Shown here: piece by piece, positions 12,907-19,929 of the stretch
How positions within the stretch are numbered: position 1 is the first letter of the stretch
How the letters are laid out: the number at the start of each line of letters is the position of its first letter
Made by a program: the position numbers and the translations under genes
Notes under the pieces: model-generated
The model's database searches: none
What the model saw: only the letters and a program-made list of their open reading frames with translations
Told to the model about the DNA's origin: nothing
Assembly: GCA_020722685.1 (NCBI GenBank)
Contig: DYKH01000001.1
Location: forward strand, 164,429-184,413
Source of the DNA: Caldithrix sp.
GTDB lineage: Bacteria; KSB1; UBA2214; DYKH01
DNA: 19,985 bases
Direction of reading: 5' to 3'

Positions 12907-13794
12907 TTACTTCGATTCGCTTGTTTGAATCTTCTTTTTCGCTATCATCATCAGTCCTCCTACCGCTGGCACATTAGTGGATAAATTGCGATTATTCCAA
13001 GTCACCGATCTATCATTCGCATCCACCGTGCCGCTGAGGTCGCAATCACTGCTGTAGTAGCCGTTACTGTTGCGGTTGTTCCAAGTGGCGGAACGGTCGT
13101 TGGCGTCCACAGTGCCGGAGGCGTCCGTATCGCCGGTGTAAAGGCCATAGATGCCGCTCTCTAAAAGCTTGGCCGATGCGCCATAATATTTGTCGCTGCC
13201 GGTGGTAAAGTCATACAAGCTGGAGCTGCCGCTGCTCAAGGCGACGGTATTGGCGCTCATGACTGCCAAATGGTTGCGGTGTTTTATTACAAGGTAATAA
13301 CTCCCCGCTGAGGCGTTTAGGGTAATTTGCCCGGTAGCGCCGTCATCGGCGACGATGCGACCGTCTTTGTGCAGAAAGACGCTGCGGGAGACCACGGCGG
13401 TTCCGGTAGGACTGCTGCGTAATTGCACCAACACCCAGTCGGTGATGTTGGCCGGCACGCTGGCAACGCTACGGGCATTCTCCGAGTAGGGCGCTGTTGT
13501 GGGGAGGTAGCCGGCGTCTTTTAGAGACGTGGACATTTCATGGGTGCCGGTGTTGTATGGCCCTTCGAGAAAGAGCTTGGTCTGGACCAAAACCGTTGCT
13601 GCTTGCGGCGCGGTGACCACGTGCGTTTCCCGATTGCCCACCGCGTCATAGGTGTACTCGATGACTGTGCCGTCGCCGTAATCGACCCGGGTTAGGCGGC
13701 TCAGATTATCGTATTGGTATTGGATGGTTTTGCTTTGGGCAAAGAGAAAAGCTGTCGCAAGCAAAACAAAGGACAAAATGATCGCAGATTTCAT
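12907..13794 (-). CDS. exported YD-repeat / dockerin protein
   Basis: 295 aa. The ATG at 13794 gives a clean signal peptide (residues 1-19, IILSFVLLATAFLFA) and has AAGG about 8 nt upstream; in-frame ATGs at 13815 and 13845 are weaker. Residues 22-60 are an RHS/YD-repeat pair (YQYDNLSRLTRVDYGDGT, EYTYDAVGNRE). Residues about 68-198 are a domain common in FCB secreted proteins (FLEGPYN, DWVLVQLRSS, HKDGRIVADDG, VIKHRNHLAVMSA). Residues 221-269 are two dockerin-type calcium loops: D-T-D-A-S-G-T-V-D-A-N-D and D-C-D-L-S-G-T-V-D-A-N-D. Each is followed by the same RSxTWNNRN helix. There is no T9SS tail. The dockerin suggests attachment to a cohesin, and the giant protease in this window carries one. 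Confidence 0.8.
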   Translation of the reverse strand: MKSAIILSFVLLATAFLFAQSKTIQYQYDNLSRLTRVDYGDGTVIEYTYDAVGNRETHVVTAPQAATVLVQTKLFLEGPYNTGTHEMSTSLKDAGYLPTTAPYSENARSVASVPANITDWVLVQLRSSPTGTAVVSRSVFLHKDGRIVADDGATGQITLNASAGSYYLVIKHRNHLAVMSANTVALSSGSSSLYDFTTGSDKYYGASAKLLESGIYGLYTGDTDASGTVDANDRSATWNNRNSNGYYSSDCDLSGTVDANDRSVTWNNRNLSTNVPAVGGLMMIAKKKIQTSESK

Positions 13795-13816
13795 GGCTTT
13801 GACCTTATTTTCCATC

Positions 13817-13845
13817 TTGACTTTTCTCGCTATCTTTGCTATCAT
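13817..13845 (+). promoter_or_regulatory. sigma70-like promoter of the TumE-type pair
   Basis: TTGACT (13817-13822), a 17-bp spacer and TATCAT (13840-13845) lie 40 bp before the antitoxin ATG. The promoter sits inside the short divergent spacer shared with the dockerin gene. Confidence 0.5.
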
Positions 13846-13885
13846 TGCTTAGAATTATGCTCAAAAAATGCAAAGGTAGTATGCT

Positions 13886-14185
13886 ATGACCGAACTAATA
13901 ATCAAGTCCGACAGCAAGGCTAATCAAAAAACGGCTCAATCGTTATTGAATGAGGCTTTGGATCGGCAGAAGCTAATTCTGCAAACTGCGCTTGAGCGGA
14001 CGGAAGAAAAGTTGAGTCATTTTGAAAAGCAGTACAATTTGAATTCCGATCGCTTTTTCTCGCTCTATCAAAGCGGTGGCTTGGATGACCGCAACGACTA
14101 TATTGATTGGGCCGGCGAATATCAAATCGGACAAAACCTTCGCGAGCAACTAAGCTGCCTTGAGGAACTGGTGCTTTGCGAATAG
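13886..14185 (+). CDS. TumA-like antitoxin of a TumE-type pair
   Basis: 99 aa, mostly helical and charged (LNEALDRQKLILQTALERTE, EKLSHFEKQYNLNSDRFF), ending with DWAGEYQIGQNLREQLSCLE. It has no DNA-binding motif that I can name. The assignment rests on position and shape: it lies directly before a TumE-family toxin, has the size of the usual partner, and shows the helix/coiled-coil pattern and EYQ segment typical of such partners. AAAGGT (13873-13878) lies about 7 nt before the ATG. Its TAG overlaps the toxin start by 10 bp, consistent with coupled translation. Confidence 0.7.
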   Translation: MTELIIKSDSKANQKTAQSLLNEALDRQKLILQTALERTEEKLSHFEKQYNLNSDRFFSLYQSGGLDDRNDYIDWAGEYQIGQNLREQLSCLEELVLCE

Positions 14186-14553
14186 AGAGCTATTTTGCCC
14201 AGTTGCGAAAGCTGATAGCAAGTTGTGCTGTCGTTGCTTCGTGGCAATACGAAGAGGATGTTCGCACCTCTACCTTGGGTTCTTTTAAAGCCCGAATCAA
14301 CTTCATTGACGGCTCCTTTTTAGATTTTCGAGAATTCGTTGACACTTCCCCCCGACCTGTCCTTCGTTACTCTTACTCCTACCATTATCAAAAAAACGAG
14401 CAATTGATTTTCCGCTATGACAATGCTCCTCACCATCCAGAGTTACCCGGTTTTCCTCACCACAAGCATTTGGCCGATTCGACCGTTGATTGTCGGCCTC
14501 CCGGCTTAAAGGAAGTACTTGCGGAAATCAGCAGGTTGACATTGCACAAGTAA
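14176..14553 (+). CDS. TumE-family toxin (DUF6516)
   Basis: 125 aa with the characteristic C-terminal block of DUF6516/TumE proteins: LRYSYSYHYQ, then IFRYDNAPHHPE (R80-E89), then FPHHKH (93-98), ending in LKEVLAEISRL. The His-rich HHPE and FPHHKH motifs are the most conserved part of the family and may form its active site; the biochemical mechanism is not known to me. The start is a TTG at 14176, with GAGG (14162-14165) 10 nt upstream, inside the antitoxin gene. The pair lies between two minus-strand exported RHS/YD genes, which suggests insertion as a unit. No flanking repeats are visible. Confidence 0.85.
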   Translation: MRIESYFAQLRKLIASCAVVASWQYEEDVRTSTLGSFKARINFIDGSFLDFREFVDTSPRPVLRYSYSYHYQKNEQLIFRYDNAPHHPELPGFPHHKHLADSTVDCRPPGLKEVLAEISRLTLHK

Positions 14554-14696
14554 AACGACCAATTCGACTGCCAGCGATCTTACACGGTTTGTACCCGCGT
14601 GTTGTTTGAGATTCAATTAGCAAGTTCAATAAGACACCTATACAAACTCTGCTGCGTGCTCAGACAGGGCCTGAAAGCAGAAGCGATTCCATCTCA

Positions 14697-17600
14697 CTAT
14701 TCATACAAGATGTCCCATTCGGGTCTTTTATTCATTAGACGATCCAATCCTCTGTCTATACTTTTACCAAATTTCCCGCCTGTCATTACATCAGTCGTTT
14801 TAGTCGCAGTTTTTGACACGGTAGATCCTTGGCCAATCAGTCTATAGATCAGCCATTTTTCGCTTATATCTGCCCACGAAGTATGTCGATAAAGCCAGCT
14901 TTCATATTTCAGCCAGTACTTGCCCATTGGATCCGCTTTAATATTCGGACTGCCGTCGGCATACTCATACAAATTCACCCCCCACACCGGATCTTCGCTC
15001 ACAAACCTCCCCGTCTCCGCCTCATAAAACCGCGCACGCATAAAGTGCAGGCCATTCCCTTCATCCATCACCCCGTACTGGCCGACAAAACGGAATGGAT
15101 TAGCGTCAGCCTCTTCGCTATCGGTTACCTGGCCGAAGGGATCGTAGGCGTATTTGTGGGTGACGTTCTGGCTCTGGTCGGTCATGGCGATGGTGCTGCC
15201 CACGTTATTGAAATGATAGTAATGTGTCGTTCCGTTCGGTCTAATACGGGCGATGAGGCCGATGCCGTAGACATAATAGGCCGCAGGATTATTGCTGCCA
15301 TCGGTCTCCATCAGCACCTGACTCATGGGACCGTGAACGTCCAGCACATAGCGCACGGTAGCGCCGTTGCGGGTGGCCGAACGGCGATTGCCAAAGGCAT
15401 CGTAGCCATAGGCGGCGGATTGTGCCCCGTTCACGCGGATCAACCGGTTCTCTGTGTCCCAAGTGTAGCTGTAACTGCTGCCGTCGCTCTTGCTGCTCAA
15501 AGTACCGTTGGCGCCAAAGCTGTAGCTGGTGCTGCCGGCCGTCTGCAAACGATTAGCAGCATTGTACGTCAGGGAGACGTTCTGCGCACTCAAGCTGGGC
15601 ACACCGTAAGGCTCGGTGCAGGTCTCGCTGGTGTGATTGCCGATCTCATCCAAAGTGTAGCTGTAGCTGGCGATCACCGAGCCATCCGACTTGGTGTTGG
15701 AGATGCCGGTCAAGCGGTCGGCGCCATCGTAGGAATATGTGCAGCGGCTGCCATTGGGGTAGCTGATCTCTTGCAGCGAGCCGTCGGCGCGATAGGTGTA
15801 GCTGGTGACGTGGCTGTTCCAGTCGGTTACCGTGTGCAGACGGTTGTCGTCATAATATCTGTAGTTCACCGTCTTGCTGCCGGGATAGGTGATGCTGGTG
15901 AGATTGCTGGCCGCATCATAGCCATAGCCGACCGTGTTGCCATAATAATCGGTATAGGTGGTCAGCCGGTTCAGAGCGTCATAGGTAAAAGTCATGGTGC
16001 CGTTGCTGTCGGAGACGCTGGTGATGTTGCCGTTGTTGTCATAGCCGAACATGACCGTGGCGCTGGGATAATTAATCATGTTCAGCCGTCCCGCCCCATC
16101 GTAGGTATAACCAATGCTGGTTCCGCTGGGCAGTGTTTTGGTGGACAGGCTGCCATCGTCGTTGTAGGTGTAACTCGTCTGGTTGCCCAAAGGATTACTG
16201 ATGGAAGTGAGCAGGTCCCAATCAAAATGATAGCCCCAGGTGGTGGCCTGACTCTTGGCATCGGTGACGGTGATCAGATTGTCATTGGCGTCATAATCAT
16301 AATGAGTGATGCCATTGGCAGCGTCGGTCACGGTCTCGATGCGGTCGTTGGCGGTGTAGCTGTAGCGGGTGACCTGACTCTTGGCATTGGTCATCTGCGT
16401 CATGCGGCTGGCATTGTCATAGACATAGCTGGTGGTGTGCAGCAGCGGGTCCTGCACGCTGTTGAGATTGCCGTTGGCGTCGTAGCCAAACTGGGTGGTG
16501 TGACTCATGGGATTGGTCATGGAAGCAATCAGGCCGTTGGACAGCGGCGAAAAAGAAGTGCTGTGCGACAAGGGATCGCTGATGTTGGTCAGGTTGCCTT
16601 TGGCATCATAAGTATAGTTGGTCACCTTGCCGCGCGGATCGGTGTACCGGGTCAGGTTGTTCATGCTGTCGTACACGTAATAATGGCTGATGCTGCCGGG
16701 TTGATGCACCTCCAGCACATTGCCTTTGGCGTCGTACGCGTAGCTGGTGGTTTGATCCTTTTGATCCTTGATCTGTGTGGCCAAATCCGGATGATCGGCA
16801 TCGGCGCGGGTGAAGTAAATGGTGCCGGTATTGAGACTGGTGCATTTGATTTCCTTGGGAAAGCCGGAGCCGTATTTGCTGATCTCGAAGGTGCGGCTCA
16901 TCTCATCGGTCAGGGTGGTCTTGTCAGTCGCGTAATTGAGGGTCAGCCCATTGGTCAAGTTGTGATATTTCTGGCTGGTGATCTTGCGATCCGCATAGCT
17001 GTTGTCGATGATGTTCCCCTTGGGCAGCTTGATGCTCACCAGCTCGTGATCCTGCGGATAATCGGTGTCGTAGAAATACTCCGTGACTTGACCCTCCGCA
17101 TCGGTGAACTTGTAAAGATTGCCGTGCCAGTCGTACTCGAATTGAATGGTGCGGCTGATGGGATCGCTCACCTGCTTGATGAGATGTGCGCTGCTGTCAG
17201 GCTCGTAATAGCTGATGTTCAAGTGCCGCCCTGCCGGACAGGTGACGGTAGTGAGTCGGCGCAAGCCGCTGGTCTCGTAGGTCAAGGTGACGGTGTTGTC
17301 ATTGCGGTCGGTGATGGAGGTGAGCATGGCAGGATAGCCGTCCTCCGTGCCCTCGGGCTTGTCAAAGCTGTAGACGGTCTGATCCTTTTTCTTAATGTGG
17401 TAATGTCCGGCAGCCACCACCGAAAGCTCGTCGTACACGCCCTTGGTGCCGCAGACGTAGGTGCCGTTGTGATAGTGATGAATGCTGCCGTCCGGCCAGA
17501 TCACCTCCAATGAATCCGGATAGGTGACGATGCAGGCATTGTAGCTGTGGCTCCAGCCCGGCCCTAAGGGGATGATCTGCGCCGGCAACTGCACGTTTTT

Positions 17601-18236
17601 GGAATTATAAATGTGCTCGAACACCAGCGGCAAGCCGACGCTGGAAATGTTAAAGCTGGTCTTGGTGTAATGGCGGAAATTGCCGTTTTGCGTGTTGATG
17701 CCGCTGCCCACCAGCACCTGTGCGCTATACACCGGCACCGTGCTCTCCCCGCCGGTGAGGGAAAGATATGCGGTAACGCCCTGCAAGGCAAAACCGTAGG
17801 CGTTGATGGCGTTGACTTTTTCTACTTCACTGAGTGTATAGAAATGATCGTGGTTAGTGGAGTTGAACTCCTTTTTCAGGTGGTAGAGCGGCGCCAGTCC
17901 GCCATGAGAATTGGCGTAGGCGAAGCCGGTGATACCTTCGTAGATGAGACCGTTGCTGATTTGCGTATCCTTATCCGACTCGTCAACGGTGTAATAATGA
18001 CATTTTTTTGTTCCATCGTAAAAGCGAAAGATACTCAACAAATCCGCGGCAGTGAAGCGTTGGGTGGATACATAGCCTTCGGTGCGTTCATATTTATAAC
18101 CGGAGCCAATGGCAATCTGCGCATGGCTTTCACTGGAGCAATAGAAATGATCCTTATCGCCGGAATGATACAAGCGGTATAAAGGCTGCCAATTGGGGCT
18201 ATCCGCTATCGGCGGTGAGTAGGTGAAATGCGACAC
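14697..18236 (-). CDS. RHS/YD-repeat protein, C-terminal part of a TGA-split gene
   Basis: 1179 codons from a GTG at 18236. That GTG is probably not a real start, because no proper ribosome site precedes it and the same frame continues upstream for 15 codons to a TGA. By residue: three DUF5648-like repeats (16-57, 68-109, 115-159; YRLYHSGDKDHFY, FRFYDGTKKCHYY, HDHFYTLSE); a DUF6531-like entry domain (175-235, SGINTQNGNFRHY, GPGWSHSYN); about 20 YD repeats (360-1045, e.g. YTYDAKGNLTNISDP); and an RHS-associated core (1046-1105, HFMRARFYEAETGRFVSEDP, ending DPMG). A 74-aa variable tip follows (1106-1179, TSWADISEKWLIYRLIGQGS..). RHS shells enclose a C-terminal toxin released near the core. The tip is not recognised, and no immunity gene follows on this strand. 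Confidence 0.85.
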   Translation of the reverse strand: MSHFTYSPPIADSPNWQPLYRLYHSGDKDHFYCSSESHAQIAIGSGYKYERTEGYVSTQRFTAADLLSIFRFYDGTKKCHYYTVDESDKDTQISNGLIYEGITGFAYANSHGGLAPLYHLKKEFNSTNHDHFYTLSEVEKVNAINAYGFALQGVTAYLSLTGGESTVPVYSAQVLVGSGINTQNGNFRHYTKTSFNISSVGLPLVFEHIYNSKNVQLPAQIIPLGPGWSHSYNACIVTYPDSLEVIWPDGSIHHYHNGTYVCGTKGVYDELSVVAAGHYHIKKKDQTVYSFDKPEGTEDGYPAMLTSITDRNDNTVTLTYETSGLRRLTTVTCPAGRHLNISYYEPDSSAHLIKQVSDPISRTIQFEYDWHGNLYKFTDAEGQVTEYFYDTDYPQDHELVSIKLPKGNIIDNSYADRKITSQKYHNLTNGLTLNYATDKTTLTDEMSRTFEISKYGSGFPKEIKCTSLNTGTIYFTRADADHPDLATQIKDQKDQTTSYAYDAKGNVLEVHQPGSISHYYVYDSMNNLTRYTDPRGKVTNYTYDAKGNLTNISDPLSHSTSFSPLSNGLIASMTNPMSHTTQFGYDANGNLNSVQDPLLHTTSYVYDNASRMTQMTNAKSQVTRYSYTANDRIETVTDAANGITHYDYDANDNLITVTDAKSQATTWGYHFDWDLLTSISNPLGNQTSYTYNDDGSLSTKTLPSGTSIGYTYDGAGRLNMINYPSATVMFGYDNNGNITSVSDSNGTMTFTYDALNRLTTYTDYYGNTVGYGYDAASNLTSITYPGSKTVNYRYYDDNRLHTVTDWNSHVTSYTYRADGSLQEISYPNGSRCTYSYDGADRLTGISNTKSDGSVIASYSYTLDEIGNHTSETCTEPYGVPSLSAQNVSLTYNAANRLQTAGSTSYSFGANGTLSSKSDGSSYSYTWDTENRLIRVNGAQSAAYGYDAFGNRRSATRNGATVRYVLDVHGPMSQVLMETDGSNNPAAYYVYGIGLIARIRPNGTTHYYHFNNVGSTIAMTDQSQNVTHKYAYDPFGQVTDSEEADANPFRFVGQYGVMDEGNGLHFMRARFYEAETGRFVSEDPVWGVNLYEYADGSPNIKADPMGKYWLKYESWLYRHTSWADISEKWLIYRLIGQGSTVSKTATKTTDVMTGGKFGKSIDRGLDRLMNKRPEWDILYE

Positions 18237-18281
18237 CCCTGATTCGGTAGAGCCGCCGTCGGCAAAGATGGCTTTGACTTT

Positions 18282-18284
18282 TCA
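18282..18284 (-). other. in-frame TGA replacing an expected Trp codon
   Basis: Codons around it read TAT-TGA-AAA-GTC-AAA-GCC, i.e. SGTQY-stop-KVKAIFADGGSTESG, then straight on into the RHS frame. The equivalent Fn3 strand in the giant protein is YYWRVRS and YFWRVRA, so TGG (Trp) is expected here. A single G-to-A change explains the stop. Confidence 0.85.
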
Positions 18285-19421
18285 ATACTGGGTGCCCGAA
18301 GCCATCCAGTTGCCACTGATGGTATACTCTGTGCCGGTATAGTTATTCAGCGCCGGAATCTGATATTTGGATATTTCCGCCGAGCCAAAATTGCTGTCGT
18401 CATCCACGTACAACTCGTAATATTGCGCGCCGGCATTCGACCAGCGGAAGGTGACTTCATTGGTGGTGACAGTTTCGTTGTTTCGTGGACTTCGAAGAAT
18501 CACCACAGGATTTTCGCTTGGTACATACGGCGCTGTTAGCCAGTCCGAAAAATCCACATAATCGCTCACTTGATCGCCCGATCCGGTCGGGTTTGTGGTA
18601 GGATGATAGGGCCCTGAAGGATCGCCCCACCAGTTGTAGCGGGCGTCTATGACAATGCTGGAAGTATTGTTAAAGACGCCGTAAGAAGAATTGCCTTCAA
18701 TATTGTTGTGATTGATGATCGGATTTGAGCCATTTGTACAATAGACTCCACTGTGCTGGTTGTTGTCCAAAACATTGAAGCTGATTAGCGGCGAAGCTCC
18801 ATTATAGCAGTCAATTCCCGATAGCCGACTGTTGTTGACAAGACAATTGCTAATTGTTGGTGAAGCATTATCGCAAAATATGGTGGCATAGCTGCCGCCA
18901 CCTCCGTAATTGACGATGCAATGATCCATTGTACAACTTGCGTCATCGCTTTGGTCGAAGAAGTAAATACTGTACCAATCGCCTGCGGCAGGCATGCTTG
19001 AGGAGCCGTCGTTATTGGTATCGCCGCCGTAGTTATCATCTTTGATCGATGTAAAGATGATTTCTGAGCCGGAAGTGCCGTCCGCTCTTACGCCACCTTC
19101 AACATAAAGTCCGATGTAAGAGTTAAACTTTACCTGAACCCCTGGCTCAATAGTAAGAATAGCTCCATTGGCAACGGTCACGGTTCCGGTCACAACGTAA
19201 GGGCTATTGGCCAGCGTCCAAGTAGTGTTTTCGCTAATGGTGCCGCTCACGTCAGTGGCGTTGGCAGAGGCAGCAAAAGCCAAGCAGATCGCCAGCACCA
19301 TAAATCTTAAAAAGGAAAAAGGTAGCGCAAAGCTCCAGTGGCTGCTGTGCGCCAATAGTCGGTGAGGAAAAACAAAACGGAAAGAGCAAATCCGCTTACC
19401 AAATAATAAACACCATTTCAC
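18282..19421 (-). CDS. exported beta-helix/Fn3 protein, N-terminal part of the TGA-split RHS gene
   Basis: 379 aa from a GTG at 19421 (GAGG-containing site 5 nt upstream). An ATG at 19301 would give a shorter, cleaner signal peptide (MVLAICLAFAASANA) but has no ribosome site. Residues 56-296 form a right-handed parallel beta-helix: a GTITENTTWTL-like cap, TIEPGVQVKF, then NosD-type turns (ASPTISNCLVNNSRLSGIDC, ASPLISFNVLDNNQHSGVYC, SNPIINHNNIEGNSSYGVF) and YNWWGDPSGPYHP. Residues about 303-379 are an Fn3-like domain cut by the TGA at its last strands. Repaired, the gene would encode one 1574-aa protein: signal peptide, beta-helix, Fn3, DUF5648 x3, RHS shell and tip. As it stands only a 379-aa exported beta-helix fragment would be made, unless the stop is read through. 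Confidence 0.8.
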   Translation of the reverse strand: MKWCLLFGKRICSFRFVFPHRLLAHSSHWSFALPFSFLRFMVLAICLAFAASANATDVSGTISENTTWTLANSPYVVTGTVTVANGAILTIEPGVQVKFNSYIGLYVEGGVRADGTSGSEIIFTSIKDDNYGGDTNNDGSSSMPAAGDWYSIYFFDQSDDASCTMDHCIVNYGGGGSYATIFCDNASPTISNCLVNNSRLSGIDCYNGASPLISFNVLDNNQHSGVYCTNGSNPIINHNNIEGNSSYGVFNNTSSIVIDARYNWWGDPSGPYHPTTNPTGSGDQVSDYVDFSDWLTAPYVPSENPVVILRSPRNNETVTTNEVTFRWSNAGAQYYELYVDDDSNFGSAEISKYQIPALNNYTGTEYTISGNWMASGTQY

Positions 19422-19605
19422 ACCCGCCTCGGTCTTATTATCAGGTGCTATGAGAGAATTATGAGAAAGTGATTGAGATTTTGAATCCCGCCGCCCGTGG
19501 TGCCCCTACCCAGTGAATTTAATGCTCTTTTTTGTTCAGATGATCGTTTACAAAGCCTCGGACGGAATGATACATTGGATCGTAGTCACACCGTATCGTT
19601 CCTAT
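19422..19605. other. 184-bp spacer upstream of the split RHS gene
   Basis: It holds the ribosome site of the beta-helix/RHS gene (around 19427-19433, minus strand). No strong promoter is evident. On the minus strand, the frame of the coiled-coil gene stays open for 28 codons after its TAG, to TAA at 19519-19521 (CDYDPMYHSVRGFVNDHLNK..). This could be chance or a second truncation. Confidence 0.35.
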
Positions 19606-19929
19606 CTAAGCGACCTTTTCTTCCAAAGTATGAATGCGCCGCTCGTGATCCTGTAACTGCCTGTCTTGCTGAGTAATCGCGGCATCTGTAGCTGCTTTTT
19701 CCAGTCGGTAGTTTTTAATATCCCCAGCGAAATCGGTCAAGGCAGCCATATAAAGATCCTGGTTATATACAACCTTCTCCAAAGTTGCCTGCATTGATTT
19801 TATGTTTTCTGAATTCTGTAGAACGACTGCAGTAAGTCTGTCCAGATGATCGTTTGTTTTTGCCAGACCTTTTTGGGTGGCAAGCTCTTTCAAAAGTTTG
19901 TCTTCTAATGCAGCCAATCCATCGGCCAA
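19606..19929 (-). CDS. small coiled-coil protein, probably 5'-frameshifted
   Basis: 107 aa, almost entirely heptad-like helix (LAALEDKLLKELATQKG, LDRLTAVVLQNSENIKSMQA, ITQQDRQLQDHERRIHTLEE). No signal peptide, membrane segment or catalytic motif is seen, and no family is assigned. In this frame the first usable start is a TTG at 19929 without a ribosome site. A proper signal exists upstream in another frame: GGGAGG (complement of 19967-19972) 8 nt before an ATG at 19958. It encodes MTNEDLATKIW and soon stops. Adding one base between 19930 and 19950 would join them into MTNEDLA..DLADGLAALEDK. This is either a real frameshift or a sequence error. Confidence 0.6.
   Translation of the reverse strand: MADGLAALEDKLLKELATQKGLAKTNDHLDRLTAVVLQNSENIKSMQATLEKVVYNQDLYMAALTDFAGDIKNYRLEKAATDAAITQQDRQLQDHERRIHTLEEKVA

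Noticed and set aside
14829..17513. Very long (894-codon) open frame on the plus strand opposite the RHS gene
   Set aside because: It mirrors the YD repeats: the biased repeat codons remove stops from the opposite strand. The product is a low-complexity Val/Gly/Ala/Ile string without domains or a ribosome site.
18282..18284. TGA read as Trp because of an alternative genetic code
   Set aside because: Several intact genes here end in TGA at sensible places (395, 1267, 10522, 11134), and Trp is otherwise TGG, so the standard code applies.
19519..19605. 28-codon extension of the coiled-coil frame past its TAG
   Set aside because: An opening this short is likely by chance and I recognise no homologous tail.
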